From: SFWF01 sp045537915
GTDB taxonomy: Bacteria; Bacillota; Clostridia; Oscillospirales; Acutalibacteraceae
Assembly: GCA_045537915.1 (NCBI GenBank)
Contig: JAZSQK010000045.1
Span: forward strand, 1 to 64,000
Direction of reading: 5' to 3'
Length of the DNA: 64,000 bases
Part shown: piece after piece, positions 48,797-58,057 of the stretch
Numbering within the stretch: the stretch's first letter is position 1
Layout of the letters: each line of letters opens with the position of its first letter
The notes under the pieces: model-generated
What the model saw: the letters and a program-made list of their open reading frames with translations, nothing else
Told to the model about the DNA's origin: nothing
The model's database searches: none
Translations under genes and position numbers: made by a program

Positions 48797-48831
48797 TTAA
48801 AAGCCTTTCGGTAAACCCGAAAGGCTTTTAA
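48797..48831 (+). terminator. Terminator of the heat-shock operon
   Basis: A perfect 15-bp stem (TTAAAAGCCTTTCGG and its complement) with a 5-nt loop starts 3 nt after the dnaJ stop. Confidence 0.93.
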
Positions 48832-48917
48832 ATTTTAGTTTTTGGTTGTTATTATGGATTGATAAAAGGTCGAAATTTACATAAAAAAGCAAGTTTTTGT
48901 GGGATATTTTGTTTTAG

Positions 48918-48946
48918 TTGACGGATACAAATAGGTGTGCTATAAT
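48918..48946 (+). promoter_or_regulatory. Promoter of the surface-polysaccharide cluster
   Basis: TTGACG (48918-48923) and a perfect TATAAT (48941-48946) are spaced by 17 nt. It lies about 100 nt before the first gene of the cluster, leaving an AT-rich leader of roughly 90 nt without an obvious terminator or riboswitch. All following genes share the strand and have short gaps, so this is probably the main promoter. Confidence 0.8.
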
Positions 48947-49042
48947 AGTTATAATTGCGGATATTATATAATATTTTATTTAATAAGGCAAATCGGCATA
49001 GTTTTTTCCACGCAAAAAATACATAAAAGGTGCGGATAAGAT

Positions 49043-49681
49043 ATGTATAAAAACTTCTTCAAAAGGGCAATAGACCTGGTCGGCGCATTCTTTCTTTTGG
49101 TGGCACTTTCTCCCGTTATGCTTATAGTGGCGATTGCTATCAAACTGGATTCTAAGGGTCCTGTCCTTTTCAAACAAAAAAGGCTGGGCAAAGGCGGCCG
49201 TGAGTTTTACATATACAAGTTCAGATCAATGGTGGTAGAAGCCGAAAAGGGCGGCGTCTATTCGGATGATAATGACCCAAGAATTACAAGGGTAGGAAAC
49301 ATTCTGCGAAAGACCTCTCTGGATGAAATCCCTCAGGCTATCAATATTCTTAAAGGGGATATGAGCTTTATAGGTCCCCGCCCGCCGCTAACCTATCATC
49401 CCTGGCCGATAGAGGACTATACCGAAGAGCAGCTTAAAATGTTCAATGTTAGACCGGGAATCACAGGTTGGGCGCAGATAAACGGCAGAAAGGCTGTCGA
49501 GTGGAACCGCAGAATAGAACTCAATGTGTGGTATGTTGAAAATCTAACCTTGATTACAGACCTTAAAATACTTTTCACAACCGTAATAAAGGTTTTAAAA
49601 AATGAAGACAATCAGAATGTCGGAGCGACGGTAGTTGCGCAGAGCGTTGCCGCAGAAGAGAAAGAAACCGTCAATATTTAG
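49043..49681 (+). CDS. Undecaprenyl-phosphate sugar phosphotransferase (initiating transferase)
   Basis: The 212-residue bacterial sugar transferase of the small PglC/WecA-unrelated type has one N-terminal membrane helix (AIDLVGAFFLLVALSPVMLI). A catalytic cytoplasmic domain follows, with KRLGKGGREFYIYKFRSM, LRKTSLDEIPQAINILKGDM, FIGPRPPL and VRPGITGWAQINGR. It transfers a sugar-1-phosphate from a UDP-sugar onto undecaprenyl phosphate, the first step of repeat-unit assembly on the inner membrane face. It is the first gene of the cluster. No clear SD sequence is visible before the ATG. Confidence 0.94.
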   Translation: MYKNFFKRAIDLVGAFFLLVALSPVMLIVAIAIKLDSKGPVLFKQKRLGKGGREFYIYKFRSMVVEAEKGGVYSDDNDPRITRVGNILRKTSLDEIPQAINILKGDMSFIGPRPPLTYHPWPIEDYTEEQLKMFNVRPGITGWAQINGRKAVEWNRRIELNVWYVENLTLITDLKILFTTVIKVLKNEDNQNVGATVVAQSVAAEEKETVNI

Positions 49682-49703
49682 CAGATAGTTAGGAGAAAAA
49701 GCT

Positions 49704-50531
49704 GTGTTAAAGCTGATGTACATAACCAAGGATCCTCAGATTGCCTTAATAGCCGAAAGCGTTGGTGTTGACAGGATTTTTGTAGACCTTGAATATATCG
49801 GAAAAAATCTCCGCCAGGGCGGAATGGATACGGTTCAGAACCATCACACCGTAGCCGATGTCAAAAAGATGAAGGAAACGGTTACAAAGGCCAAAATAGT
49901 CGCCAGAGTTAACCCCATTCACGATAAAAGCGAAAACATAAGCAGCAGTGAGTTTGAAATCGATGGCGTTATAAGCGCAGGAGCAGATATTGTAATGCTG
50001 CCATATTTCAAAACGGCGGCTGAGGTTGAGAGATTTATTGCGGCGGTAGATAAAAGAGCAAAGACGCTACTTCTTTTTGAAACCCCCGAGGCCATTGAAA
50101 ACATTGATGAGATATTAGAGTTAAAGGGAATAGATGAGGTCTTCATAGGACTTAACGACTTAAGTCTCGGATATGGTCACAAGTTTATGTTCAAGCCTCT
50201 TGCCGACGGAACGGTGGAGAAAACAATTGAAAAATTCAAGGCAAAGAAATTGCCCTACGGCTTTGGCGGAATTGCCGCCTTGGGAAGAGGACTGCTACCC
50301 AGTGAAAAGATTATTGCCGAGCATTACCGTCTGGGTTCGACCTGTGTTATTCTGTCCAGAAGCTTTTGCAATACAAATGTCATTGACGATATGGAAGTTA
50401 TAAACACGGTCTTCAGAGACGGAGTAAGACAAATAAGAGCGTACTCGAGAAACTGTAAGAATCAGGACGAGAAATTTTTCCTCGAAAACAAAGAAAGTGT
50501 AAAACAGATAGTTGAGGAAATCTGCCGTTAA
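49704..50531 (+). CDS. HpcH/HpaI aldolase/citrate lyase family protein
   Basis: The 275-residue TIM-barrel aldolase starts KLMYITKDPQIALIAESVGV. It has FVDLEYIGKNLRQGGMDT, IVARVNPIHDKS, the metal-site region LLLFETPEAIENIDEIL with its Glu, and VFIGLNDLSLGYGH. Family members cleave or form 2-keto-3-deoxy acids from pyruvate and an aldehyde, or act as citrate-lyase-like enzymes. The start is GTG at 49704 after AGGAG. In a polysaccharide locus it may make an acidic precursor; the 2-hydroxyacid dehydrogenase encoded 12 nt downstream would then act on its product (inference). Confidence 0.85.
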   Translation: MLKLMYITKDPQIALIAESVGVDRIFVDLEYIGKNLRQGGMDTVQNHHTVADVKKMKETVTKAKIVARVNPIHDKSENISSSEFEIDGVISAGADIVMLPYFKTAAEVERFIAAVDKRAKTLLLFETPEAIENIDEILELKGIDEVFIGLNDLSLGYGHKFMFKPLADGTVEKTIEKFKAKKLPYGFGGIAALGRGLLPSEKIIAEHYRLGSTCVILSRSFCNTNVIDDMEVINTVFRDGVRQIRAYSRNCKNQDEKFFLENKESVKQIVEEICR

Positions 50532-50543
50532 AAAGGAGTCGAG

Positions 50544-51449
50544 ATGAATCTACTTGTTACAGGGGCGTTTGGTTGCGCCGATGAAGAGCTTAAGGCTTTT
50601 GAACAGCTTGGATACAAGGTTTTCTTTATGCAAAATGAGGATGAGCCTCTGCCTATAGCCTATAGTGATATCGAGGCGGTCATTTGCAACGGACTTTTCC
50701 TTCACCACGATATCGAAAGGTTTTCTGCCCTTAAGGCAATACAGTTAACCTCGGCAGGTTTTGACCGAGTGCCTATGGAATATGCCGAGAAAAATGGTAT
50801 TAAGGTTTATAATGCGTGCGGTGTCTATAGTATACCGATGGCAGAGTTTGCTCTTTGCGGTGTTCTGGAGTTATATAAAAAAAGCAGGTTTTTTTATGAG
50901 AACCAAAAGGCGCACCGTTGGGAAAAGAACAGAAATCTTGCAGAGCTTTACGGGAAAAATGTGCTTATTATCGGTTGCGGAAATAATGGAAGCGAGTGCG
51001 CAAAAAGGTTTTCTGCATTTGGATGCAATATATATGGCTTGGACGTTAGCCCACTTCAAAAAGAAGTCTTTAAAGAAATTCACGACATAAGTGAACTGAA
51101 AGACAGGGTGTTAGATGCTGATATCATACTGCTTACACTTCCTCTTACAGAAAAAACCAGACACCTGATTGATAAAGAGGTTTTGGACAAGGCTAAAGAG
51201 GGGGCGGTTCTTGTCAACATTTCAAGAGGCGGCGTGATAAAGGAGAAGGACCTTATTGACGCTCTGGGGAATAAGCTCGGCGGAGCTGTGCTTGATGTTT
51301 TCGAAACCGAGCCTTTAGAGGAGAATTCTCCCCTGTGGAGCATGGAAAATGTTATTATTACTCCCCATAATTCCTTTGTGGGTGAGGGTAATAATCAAAG
51401 ACTGTTTGACCTGGCGCTTAAAAATCTTGAGAAAGAAGCGTTGAGATGA
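50544..51449 (+). CDS. D-isomer-specific 2-hydroxyacid dehydrogenase
   Basis: The 301-residue NAD-dependent dehydrogenase has a nucleotide-binding glycine loop (VLIIGCGNNGSECAKRF; the usual GxGxxG appears as GCGNNG), DADIILLTLPLTEKTRHLID, the catalytic Arg in VNISRGGVI, the Glu in DVFETEPL and the His in IITPHNSF. It reduces a 2-keto acid to a D-2-hydroxy acid or the reverse. Its short N-terminal half is divergent. It overlaps the next gene by 4 nt (ATGA). Confidence 0.9.
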   Translation: MNLLVTGAFGCADEELKAFEQLGYKVFFMQNEDEPLPIAYSDIEAVICNGLFLHHDIERFSALKAIQLTSAGFDRVPMEYAEKNGIKVYNACGVYSIPMAEFALCGVLELYKKSRFFYENQKAHRWEKNRNLAELYGKNVLIIGCGNNGSECAKRFSAFGCNIYGLDVSPLQKEVFKEIHDISELKDRVLDADIILLTLPLTEKTRHLIDKEVLDKAKEGAVLVNISRGGVIKEKDLIDALGNKLGGAVLDVFETEPLEENSPLWSMENVIITPHNSFVGEGNNQRLFDLALKNLEKEALR

Positions 51450-52552
51450 AATTTATTCTGATTTCGCCCAAAAACCGAACGGTGTATAATTTTAGGGGCG
51501 ACCTTATAAAGAAAATCATTAACTGCGGTTATGAGGTAATAGTTACGGGACCCAACCTTGTTGATGTCGAAAAAATCGAGGAGCTTGGCGCAAGGTTCTG
51601 CCTTATCCCGATGAATAAAAACGGAGTAAATCCGCTACATGACCTGAAATATCTGAATGCTTTAAGGAAGCTTTTTAAAAAGGAAAAGCCCGATGTTATC
51701 CTCGGATATACAAGTAAGCCTGTTATATATGGTTCTCTTGCCGCAAAACTTGCAAAGGTTCCTCATATTGCCGCTATGATAACCGGCGTGGGATATGCCT
51801 TTACAGCTACAACGGCAAAGGCCAAGGTCATAAGGCTCATTCAGTCGGTGCTTTATAAAGCGGCGCTAAAGGCGGCAGATGTCGCAATCTTTCAGAATGA
51901 AGATGACCGAGAACAGTTTGTAAAGGAAAGGCTTGTTAAAGACGGTAAATGTAAAATTGTAAACGGCTCGGGAGTTAACACCGAAAGGTTTGCAGTTTGC
52001 GATTATCCCGAACAGACAACCTTCTTTATGCTCTCCCGTGTTATGTACTCAAAGGGTATCAGGGAATATCTAGAGGCCTGTAGGATGGTCAAGGAAAAGC
52101 ACCCCGAGGTCAGATGTATGTTACTTGGCGCCTGCGAGGGAATTCAGGATTCCATTTCTCCCGAGGCCCTCAAGGAATATACCGACAAGGGAATCATTGA
52201 GCATTTCGGCGAAACCGACAGGGTTGCCGATTATTATAAACAGTGTTCGGTATATGTTCTGCCGAGTTACCGTGAGGGAACCCCCAGAACCGTGCTTGAG
52301 GCTATGAGTATGGGAAGGGCGATAATCACGACCGACGCCCCCGGTTGCAGAGGCACCGTAATTGACGGCCAGACAGGCTATCTGACCCCCGTAAAGAATG
52401 CCGAGGCGGTAGCCGAAAAAATGATAGAATTTATAGAACACCCCGAAAAAATACTGAAAATGGGTCAAATGAGCGCAGAGTATTGCAGAGAAAAGTTCGA
52501 GGTCAATAAAGTAAACGAAGATATGTGCGAATATCTTAAAATAGAGGAGTAA
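51446..52552 (+). CDS. Glycosyltransferase family 4 (PglA/WbnH-like)
   Basis: The 368-residue GT-B enzyme has an N-terminal acceptor domain (GVGYAFTATTAKAKVIRLIQ, typical of HexNAc transferases acting on lipid carriers) and a C-terminal donor domain with RVMYSKGIREYLEA and PSYREGTPRTVLEAMSMGRA (the E-x7-E motif). APGCRGTVIDGQTGYL is present. By similarity it may add a HexNAc as the second sugar of the repeat unit. No membrane segment is obvious. Confidence 0.9.
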   Translation: MKFILISPKNRTVYNFRGDLIKKIINCGYEVIVTGPNLVDVEKIEELGARFCLIPMNKNGVNPLHDLKYLNALRKLFKKEKPDVILGYTSKPVIYGSLAAKLAKVPHIAAMITGVGYAFTATTAKAKVIRLIQSVLYKAALKAADVAIFQNEDDREQFVKERLVKDGKCKIVNGSGVNTERFAVCDYPEQTTFFMLSRVMYSKGIREYLEACRMVKEKHPEVRCMLLGACEGIQDSISPEALKEYTDKGIIEHFGETDRVADYYKQCSVYVLPSYREGTPRTVLEAMSMGRAIITTDAPGCRGTVIDGQTGYLTPVKNAEAVAEKMIEFIEHPEKILKMGQMSAEYCREKFEVNKVNEDMCEYLKIEE

Positions 52553-52557
52553 GCATT

Positions 52558-53877
52558 ATGTCACTGTATGAAAAAATAGTAAGCGGCGAAGAAAAAATTT
52601 CTCTTGTAGGTCTTGGCTATGTCGGCATGCCGATAGCAGTAGCATTTTCAAAAAAGGTAAAGGTTGTGGGCTATGACCTTAATGTCAAGAAGATAGAACT
52701 TTATAAAAACGGAATTGACCCCACAAACGAGGTCGGCAACGATGCCATAAAGGCTTGTACGGTTGATTTTACCTCAGACGAGACAAAACTTAAGGAGGCA
52801 AGGTTTCATATCGTTGCGGTACCTACCCCGGTCAACGATGACCACACTCCCGACCTTTCCCCCGTCGAGGGAGCGTCGAGAATAGTCGGACGAAATCTCA
52901 CAAAGGGAAGCATAGTAGTCTATGAGTCTACCGTTTACCCCGGTGTTACAGAGGATATCTGCGTGCCGATACTTGAAAAGGAATCGGGACTCAAATGCGG
53001 AGCAGACTTCAAGGTCGGCTATAGCCCTGAGCGTATCAACCCCGGCGACAAGGTTCACAGACTTGAAACGATTGTAAAGATTGTCTCAGGTATGGACGAG
53101 GAATCTTTAGATGAGATAGCAAAGGTTTATGAACTTGTTGTTGAGGCGGGTGTTCACAGAGCCGAAAGTATTAAGGTCGCCGAGGCGGCAAAGGTTATTG
53201 AAAACAGCCAGCGTGATATCAATATCGCATTTATGAATGAGCTTTCTATCATCTTCAATAAAATGGGAATTGACACCCAGGCGGTGCTTCGTGCCGCAGG
53301 AACAAAGTGGAACTTCCTTAAGTTCTTCCCCGGCCTTGTCGGCGGCCATTGTATAGGAGTGGACCCTTATTACCTTACATATAAGGCTGAACAGCTTGGC
53401 TACCACAGCCAGATTATACTTTCGGGCAGAAGAATTAACGACGATATGGGTAAATATGTTGCCGAGAGCGTTGTTAAAAATCTTATCAAGGCTGATGTTG
53501 CCATAAAGGGCGCAAAGGTAGCCATTCTCGGCTTTACCTTCAAGGAAAACTGCCCCGATACCAGAAACACAAAGATAATCGACATCTATAACGAACTAAA
53601 AGAGTACGGTATTACCGCAACGGTTGCCGATCCTGCGGCAGACGCAGATGAAGCAAAGTGGCTTTACGGTATGGAGTTTGTCGATATGAGCGCCATAAAG
53701 GATTGCGATGCTGTAATCCTTGCAGTAGCCCATGAACAGTTTAAAGATTTAACACAGGCTGACTTTGACAAAATGTTCAAGGCGGGGGACAATAGCAAAA
53801 AGGTTCTTGCAGATATCAAGGGACTCCTCGACCGTAAGGAATATGAAGCTGCAGGATATAATTATTGGAGACTGTAA
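52558..53877 (+). CDS. Nucleotide sugar dehydrogenase (WbpO/TviB-like)
   Basis: The 439-residue UDP-sugar 6-dehydrogenase has the NAD loop VGLGYVGMPIAVAF, YESTVYPGVTEDICVP, GYSPERINPGD, KVIENSQRDINIAFMNE and the catalytic Cys265 in GGHCIGVDPYYL. The C-terminal UDP-binding domain contains GFTFKENCPDTRNTK. The sequence pattern is that of the enzymes oxidising UDP-GalNAc or UDP-GlcNAc rather than UDP-Glc, fitting the WbpP-like epimerase at 55519. The product would be UDP-HexNAc uronic acid for an acidic polymer. Confidence 0.93.
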   Translation: MSLYEKIVSGEEKISLVGLGYVGMPIAVAFSKKVKVVGYDLNVKKIELYKNGIDPTNEVGNDAIKACTVDFTSDETKLKEARFHIVAVPTPVNDDHTPDLSPVEGASRIVGRNLTKGSIVVYESTVYPGVTEDICVPILEKESGLKCGADFKVGYSPERINPGDKVHRLETIVKIVSGMDEESLDEIAKVYELVVEAGVHRAESIKVAEAAKVIENSQRDINIAFMNELSIIFNKMGIDTQAVLRAAGTKWNFLKFFPGLVGGHCIGVDPYYLTYKAEQLGYHSQIILSGRRINDDMGKYVAESVVKNLIKADVAIKGAKVAILGFTFKENCPDTRNTKIIDIYNELKEYGITATVADPAADADEAKWLYGMEFVDMSAIKDCDAVILAVAHEQFKDLTQADFDKMFKAGDNSKKVLADIKGLLDRKEYEAAGYNYWRL

Positions 53878-53902
53878 TTTCCAAAGTTGAAAGAAGGATT
53901 TT

Positions 53903-55504
53903 ATGAAATCGACTGTTACGGGAAGCTGTGAAACAATTAAAAAAATACTGAACGAAAAGCCACAATACAGGGAATGCCTTTTTTCAAGAGGGTATTTGAT
54001 TACCGAGGATTTTTCTGTGAACACAGAAGAGTATCCGTTTTATGGCGAGTGGAAGGTTTTTGAGATAGGACAGTATAAAGCCATTATCCACAAAGATCAG
54101 GATTTTACCCTGTTTAATAAAAACGGTGTTAGCTTTTTAATTGTTGGTCATGCTTATAATCCGTTTAATGAGATATATGATGAAAACTTACTTCTTGAAC
54201 AGGCCGCTGACGCATATTACGCTTCAAAGGAAGCCTTTTTTGAATGTATAAATGAGTGGACTGGTATTTTTGCTGTTTTTGTTTTTGATAAAGAGATTAT
54301 CGGACTTCAGGACTGCGCAGGAATAAAGGCGCTATATTATGGTGTAGTGGGCGGTAAGATTTGCTTTACATCCCATCCTCAAATGGTTGGCGATATATAT
54401 GGTCTTAAAATTGACCCGTTTGTTGAAAAGCTTGTAGCAAACCGTTTTTACAATATTGGCAACCGCTATCTTCCAGGAGATTTATCTCCATTTAAAGAAC
54501 TCAAAAGAATAGGCGCAAATGTTTATATTCATTGCGATACCGATAAGGTGTTTTCAGTAAAACGTTTTTATCCAACAAGACCGCTTGATATTAAAACAAC
54601 AGAGGAAGAATATCAAAAGGGGATAAATCAGGCATATAACATTCTTCATAAGAATATTGAACTTGCATCAATGAAATGGCCGAATTCAGCCATTTCGCTT
54701 TCAGGAGGAACAGACAGTAAAACAACCCTTGCCTGCGCCAATGGCTTTTATGACAGATTCAGTTATTTTAGTTTTCAGTCCAAAGACACCGAAATAACCG
54801 ATTCTAATGCCGCCCGTGAAATATGTGACAGAATAGGACTTAAGCACAATATTTATCCTATTCCGGCAGAAAATAGCGAGATAGAGGATTTTGATGAGTT
54901 AAAGGCTATAATAGTTCATTCCTACGGATATGTAAGAGGCCTTGCCGAGCGGGAAATCAGAAAGCATATTTGTATGTACCGTTGGAACTATTTCGATACC
55001 GAAATCAAGTCTTGGATTTCCGAGGTTGTAAGGGTTTTCTTTGAAAGAAAGTACGGAACTGCCTTCCCCAAAAAGCTTACACCTCGTCATTTCAGCATTT
55101 TTCAGACAAGATACTTTTTATCTCCCTTGCTTTTAAGTAAATCGGACAAAATTTATAAAGAGTATATGCAAAGGTTTGACCTTGCTGAGCCCAAGTTTAA
55201 TTTTGAACATACCGATTTATATTACTGGGAGGTCAGAATGAGCAGTTGGGGAATGATGGTTACCCAGTCGCTCGATATTTGCCACAGAATAACATTTCCG
55301 TTTAACAATCGAAAGCTGATAGAGCTTATGTTGACATTAGACCGTGAAAAGAGAAAAACCGACGTGGCTCATAATGATATAATTAAAATTGCGAACAAAG
55401 ATATATATGATTCCAACATTCATATCTTAAACAACTATTTCCATTCCAGACGGATAATACTCGAGAATCTGTATTTTAAATATAGGACAATATTCAAGAA
55501 ATAA
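53903..55504 (+). CDS. Asparagine-synthetase-like ligase without glutaminase cysteine
   Basis: The 533-residue protein has an N-terminal region resembling a class II amidotransferase fold (EWTGIFAVFVFDKEIIGLQD) and a C-terminal synthetase domain with the PP-loop SGGTDS (residues 267-272). The N-terminus is MKSTVTGSCETI, without the Cys at position 2 needed for glutamine hydrolysis, so ammonia from glutamine is unlikely. Like beta-lactam synthetase or other relatives, it may adenylate a carboxyl group and join it to an amine. Its place between the uronic acid dehydrogenase and the epimerase suggests amide formation on an acidic sugar or an attached acid (inference). RBS AAGGA precedes the ATG. 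Confidence 0.78.
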   Translation: MKSTVTGSCETIKKILNEKPQYRECLFSRGYLITEDFSVNTEEYPFYGEWKVFEIGQYKAIIHKDQDFTLFNKNGVSFLIVGHAYNPFNEIYDENLLLEQAADAYYASKEAFFECINEWTGIFAVFVFDKEIIGLQDCAGIKALYYGVVGGKICFTSHPQMVGDIYGLKIDPFVEKLVANRFYNIGNRYLPGDLSPFKELKRIGANVYIHCDTDKVFSVKRFYPTRPLDIKTTEEEYQKGINQAYNILHKNIELASMKWPNSAISLSGGTDSKTTLACANGFYDRFSYFSFQSKDTEITDSNAAREICDRIGLKHNIYPIPAENSEIEDFDELKAIIVHSYGYVRGLAEREIRKHICMYRWNYFDTEIKSWISEVVRVFFERKYGTAFPKKLTPRHFSIFQTRYFLSPLLLSKSDKIYKEYMQRFDLAEPKFNFEHTDLYYWEVRMSSWGMMVTQSLDICHRITFPFNNRKLIELMLTLDREKRKTDVAHNDIIKIANKDIYDSNIHILNNYFHSRRIILENLYFKYRTIFKK

Positions 55505-55518
55505 GAAGGTCAATAATA

Positions 55519-56493
55519 ATGGGCTATAAAAATTTAAAATTCCCCCAAAACAGTGTGTTTTTGGTAACAGGCGCCGCAGGATTTATCGGCTCAAACCTCT
55601 GCGAAGCCATACTTAATATGGGCTATAAGGTTAAGGCGCTTGATGACCTTTCAACAGGCAAACAAAAAAATGTTGATATGTTTAAGGATAACCCCAATTA
55701 CACCTTTATAAAGGGAGATATCAAGGACCTTGATACCTGCATTAAGGCTTGTGAGGGTGTAGACTTCGTTCTTAATCAAGCAGCATGGGGAAGTGTTCCC
55801 CGTTCTATAGAAATGCCTCTTTTCTATTGCAGAAATAATATTGAGGGCACTCTCAATATGATGGAGGCAGCTCGTATAAACGGGGTTAAGAAGTTTGTCT
55901 ATGCTTCAAGCTCTTCCGTTTACGGCGATGAGCCAAACCTTCCCAAGACCGAGGGCAGAGAGGGAAATCTTCTCTCACCTTACGCTCTGACAAAACGCTG
56001 CGATGAGGAGTGGGCAAAGCTTTATACCAAGCTTTACGGACTCGACACCTACGGAATGAGATATTTCAATGTCTTTGGTCGCAGACAGGACCCCGACGGA
56101 GCCTATGCCGCCGTTATTCCAAAGTTCTTAAAGCAGTTGCTGAACGGAGAGGTTCCCACCATTAACGGTGACGGAAGGCAGAGCCGTGACTTTACTTACA
56201 TAGATAATGTAATAGAGGCAAACCTTAAGGCCTGTCTTGCATCAAGCGAGGCAGCAGGAGAGGCCTTTAATATAGCTTACGGCGGAAGAGAATACCTTAT
56301 AGATATATATTACGGACTTACAAAGGCTCTAGGCATTGATATCGAGCCCAACTTCGGCCCCGACCGCAAGGGAGATATAAAGCACTCAAATGCTGATATT
56401 TCAAAGGCTAAAAGACTTCTCGGCTACGACCCCGATTACAGCTTTGCCGACGGAATAAAACTTGCAATAGAGTGGTATAAGGAGAATTTGTAA
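55519..56493 (+). CDS. NAD-dependent epimerase (WbpP/TviC-like UDP-HexNAc 4-epimerase)
   Basis: The 324-residue extended SDR enzyme has NAD loop VTGAAGFIGSNLCEAIL, LNQAAWGSVPRSIEMP, SSSSVYGDEPNLPK and the catalytic YxxxK as YALTK (Tyr155, Lys159). RYFNVFGRRQDPDGAYAAVI, typical for the UDP-GlcNAc/GalNAc group, follows. Together with the dehydrogenase at 52558 it forms the pair known from Pseudomonas O6 (WbpO/WbpP) and Vi antigen, supplying UDP-GalNAcA. RBS and spacing (14 nt after the previous gene) indicate one operon. Confidence 0.92.
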   Translation: MGYKNLKFPQNSVFLVTGAAGFIGSNLCEAILNMGYKVKALDDLSTGKQKNVDMFKDNPNYTFIKGDIKDLDTCIKACEGVDFVLNQAAWGSVPRSIEMPLFYCRNNIEGTLNMMEAARINGVKKFVYASSSSVYGDEPNLPKTEGREGNLLSPYALTKRCDEEWAKLYTKLYGLDTYGMRYFNVFGRRQDPDGAYAAVIPKFLKQLLNGEVPTINGDGRQSRDFTYIDNVIEANLKACLASSEAAGEAFNIAYGGREYLIDIYYGLTKALGIDIEPNFGPDRKGDIKHSNADISKAKRLLGYDPDYSFADGIKLAIEWYKENL

Positions 56494-56507
56494 AAAGAGG
56501 AATTAAT

Positions 56508-58037
56508 ATGAAAATCAATATCAAAAAAGCATCCCGTTCTTTAACACGATTTTTGTGTAATTCAACCTATAAAAAGGAGCTGAGAAAGAATCCCGATGCT
56601 TTCTATACGTTGGAGGAGCTTTGTCAAAAGGTTAGATTAGAGACTGATAATTTTGAGGCAGAAGTTAAGGACAGATTTGATATAATCGTTTCGCAGGTTT
56701 GCAGATACGGAGATAGGTTTACAAAAAACTGTATTTGCGTTCAACTGTATGAGGATACCGACCAAACTATGATAAAAGCGATATCTGAGGGCGCCCTCGT
56801 TTGCGTGGCTGACCATAAAATTGAGGGTATACCCTGTATTGTTGTCCAAAAACCTGCCACGGTTTATGCCGATATGTGTTGCGTGTTGAATGATCTTTCT
56901 GCGCTTTGCACGGTTGCAATTGCGGGAAGCATTGGAAAAACCACAGCTAAAAAAATGGTTGACTCTGTGTTTAAGAATAATTTGAACACCCTTTGTGATT
57001 CGGGTAATGCAAATTTGCTTGAGAGTATCGGATATGTATGTCAGCATATCCCAAAGAAAGCCGAAGCCTTTGTTGCCGAATGCAGTGAAGACACACCCGG
57101 TATGCTGACCGAAATGTCAAAGATTGTAAAACCAAATATTGTTATTATAACCCCGGTAGATAAATCCCACATCCTTCATTACGGCAGCGAAGAAAAAATA
57201 CTTGCTGAAATTGGCAGCACGGCAGATTATCTTGATGAAAACGGTGTCTGCATAACAAGTATTGATGATGAAAACACCGCAGGAATGTTTAAGGATAAAA
57301 AGGTTATATATGTTTCTGCTAAAACAAAAGAGGCAGATTTCTTTGCTGATAATATTACTGTTGATTGCGATGGACTCAAGTTTGAGATAACCGAAAAGAT
57401 AAGCGGAAACGCTTATAAGATTTTTCTTAAAAACACCTTTGGCGTCCACAACGTATATCCTGCGATGTATGCTTTTGCGGCAGGAGCAGTAGCAGGCTTT
57501 GATTATGATAAAATTATTAAAGGCCTTGAAAGCTACAGGTCCGTGGGAATCAGACAAAATGCCTATAAATCCAAAGGAGTCGTAATTTACGCAGACTGTT
57601 ATAATGCGGTTGCAAAGTCGGTTCGTTCGGCAATTGAGGCGGCGCAGAACATCCCGATTAAGGGAAAGTATATTGCTGTTCTCGGGGACATAGCTGAAGC
57701 GGGAGATTATACCGAGTCAACCCACCTTGAAATAGCAGATATTGTAAACAAATCAAAATTCACAGTTTTTCTTGCATACGGCGAAAACATAATTGCTGCT
57801 GCAGAGAAGACGAAATTCAGAGAAGATATTACGGTCATTCCTTGTAAGGACAGAAAAACACTTAACAGCAATATCAGGAAATTTGCAAAACGAGGAGATC
57901 TTGTTTTGTTTAAATCCAGTCATAGCGGTCATCTTAACCATTCAATTTTAGCTACCTTTACGGTTGGGTATGTAAGAGAGGGGCTTAAAGGTGTTCCGCC
58001 AAAAATAAAGTGGCATTTTAAAATGGCTACAAATTAA
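56508..58037 (+). CDS. Mur ligase family protein (MurF-like)
   Basis: The 509-residue ATP-dependent ligase has a P-loop GSIGKTT (residues 140-146) followed by SGNANLLESIGY in place of the MurF GNxNN-x-IG. The middle ligase domain contains AECSEDTPGMLTEMSKIVKP and VDKSHILHYGSEEKILAEIG. The C-terminal Mur domain has DCYNAVAKSVRSAIEAA, corresponding to the MurF DxYNANP motif, and VLGDIAEAGDYTESTHLEIA. The fit to MurF is clear, but the N-terminal substrate domain is unusual (a long basic start with FLCNSTYKKELRKN). MurF joins D-Ala-D-Ala to a UDP-sugar peptide; here a modified glycan precursor is a possible acceptor. A D-Ala-D-Ala ligase gene follows 20 nt later. Confidence 0.85.
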   Translation: MKINIKKASRSLTRFLCNSTYKKELRKNPDAFYTLEELCQKVRLETDNFEAEVKDRFDIIVSQVCRYGDRFTKNCICVQLYEDTDQTMIKAISEGALVCVADHKIEGIPCIVVQKPATVYADMCCVLNDLSALCTVAIAGSIGKTTAKKMVDSVFKNNLNTLCDSGNANLLESIGYVCQHIPKKAEAFVAECSEDTPGMLTEMSKIVKPNIVIITPVDKSHILHYGSEEKILAEIGSTADYLDENGVCITSIDDENTAGMFKDKKVIYVSAKTKEADFFADNITVDCDGLKFEITEKISGNAYKIFLKNTFGVHNVYPAMYAFAAGAVAGFDYDKIIKGLESYRSVGIRQNAYKSKGVVIYADCYNAVAKSVRSAIEAAQNIPIKGKYIAVLGDIAEAGDYTESTHLEIADIVNKSKFTVFLAYGENIIAAAEKTKFREDITVIPCKDRKTLNSNIRKFAKRGDLVLFKSSHSGHLNHSILATFTVGYVREGLKGVPPKIKWHFKMATN

Positions 58038-58057
58038 GTGTAAAAGCGGAGATAGTT

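Noticed and set aside
48947..49042. Riboswitch or attenuator in the leader of the polysaccharide cluster
   Set aside because: The leader is AT-rich with no stable stem followed by a T run and no recognisable aptamer motif.
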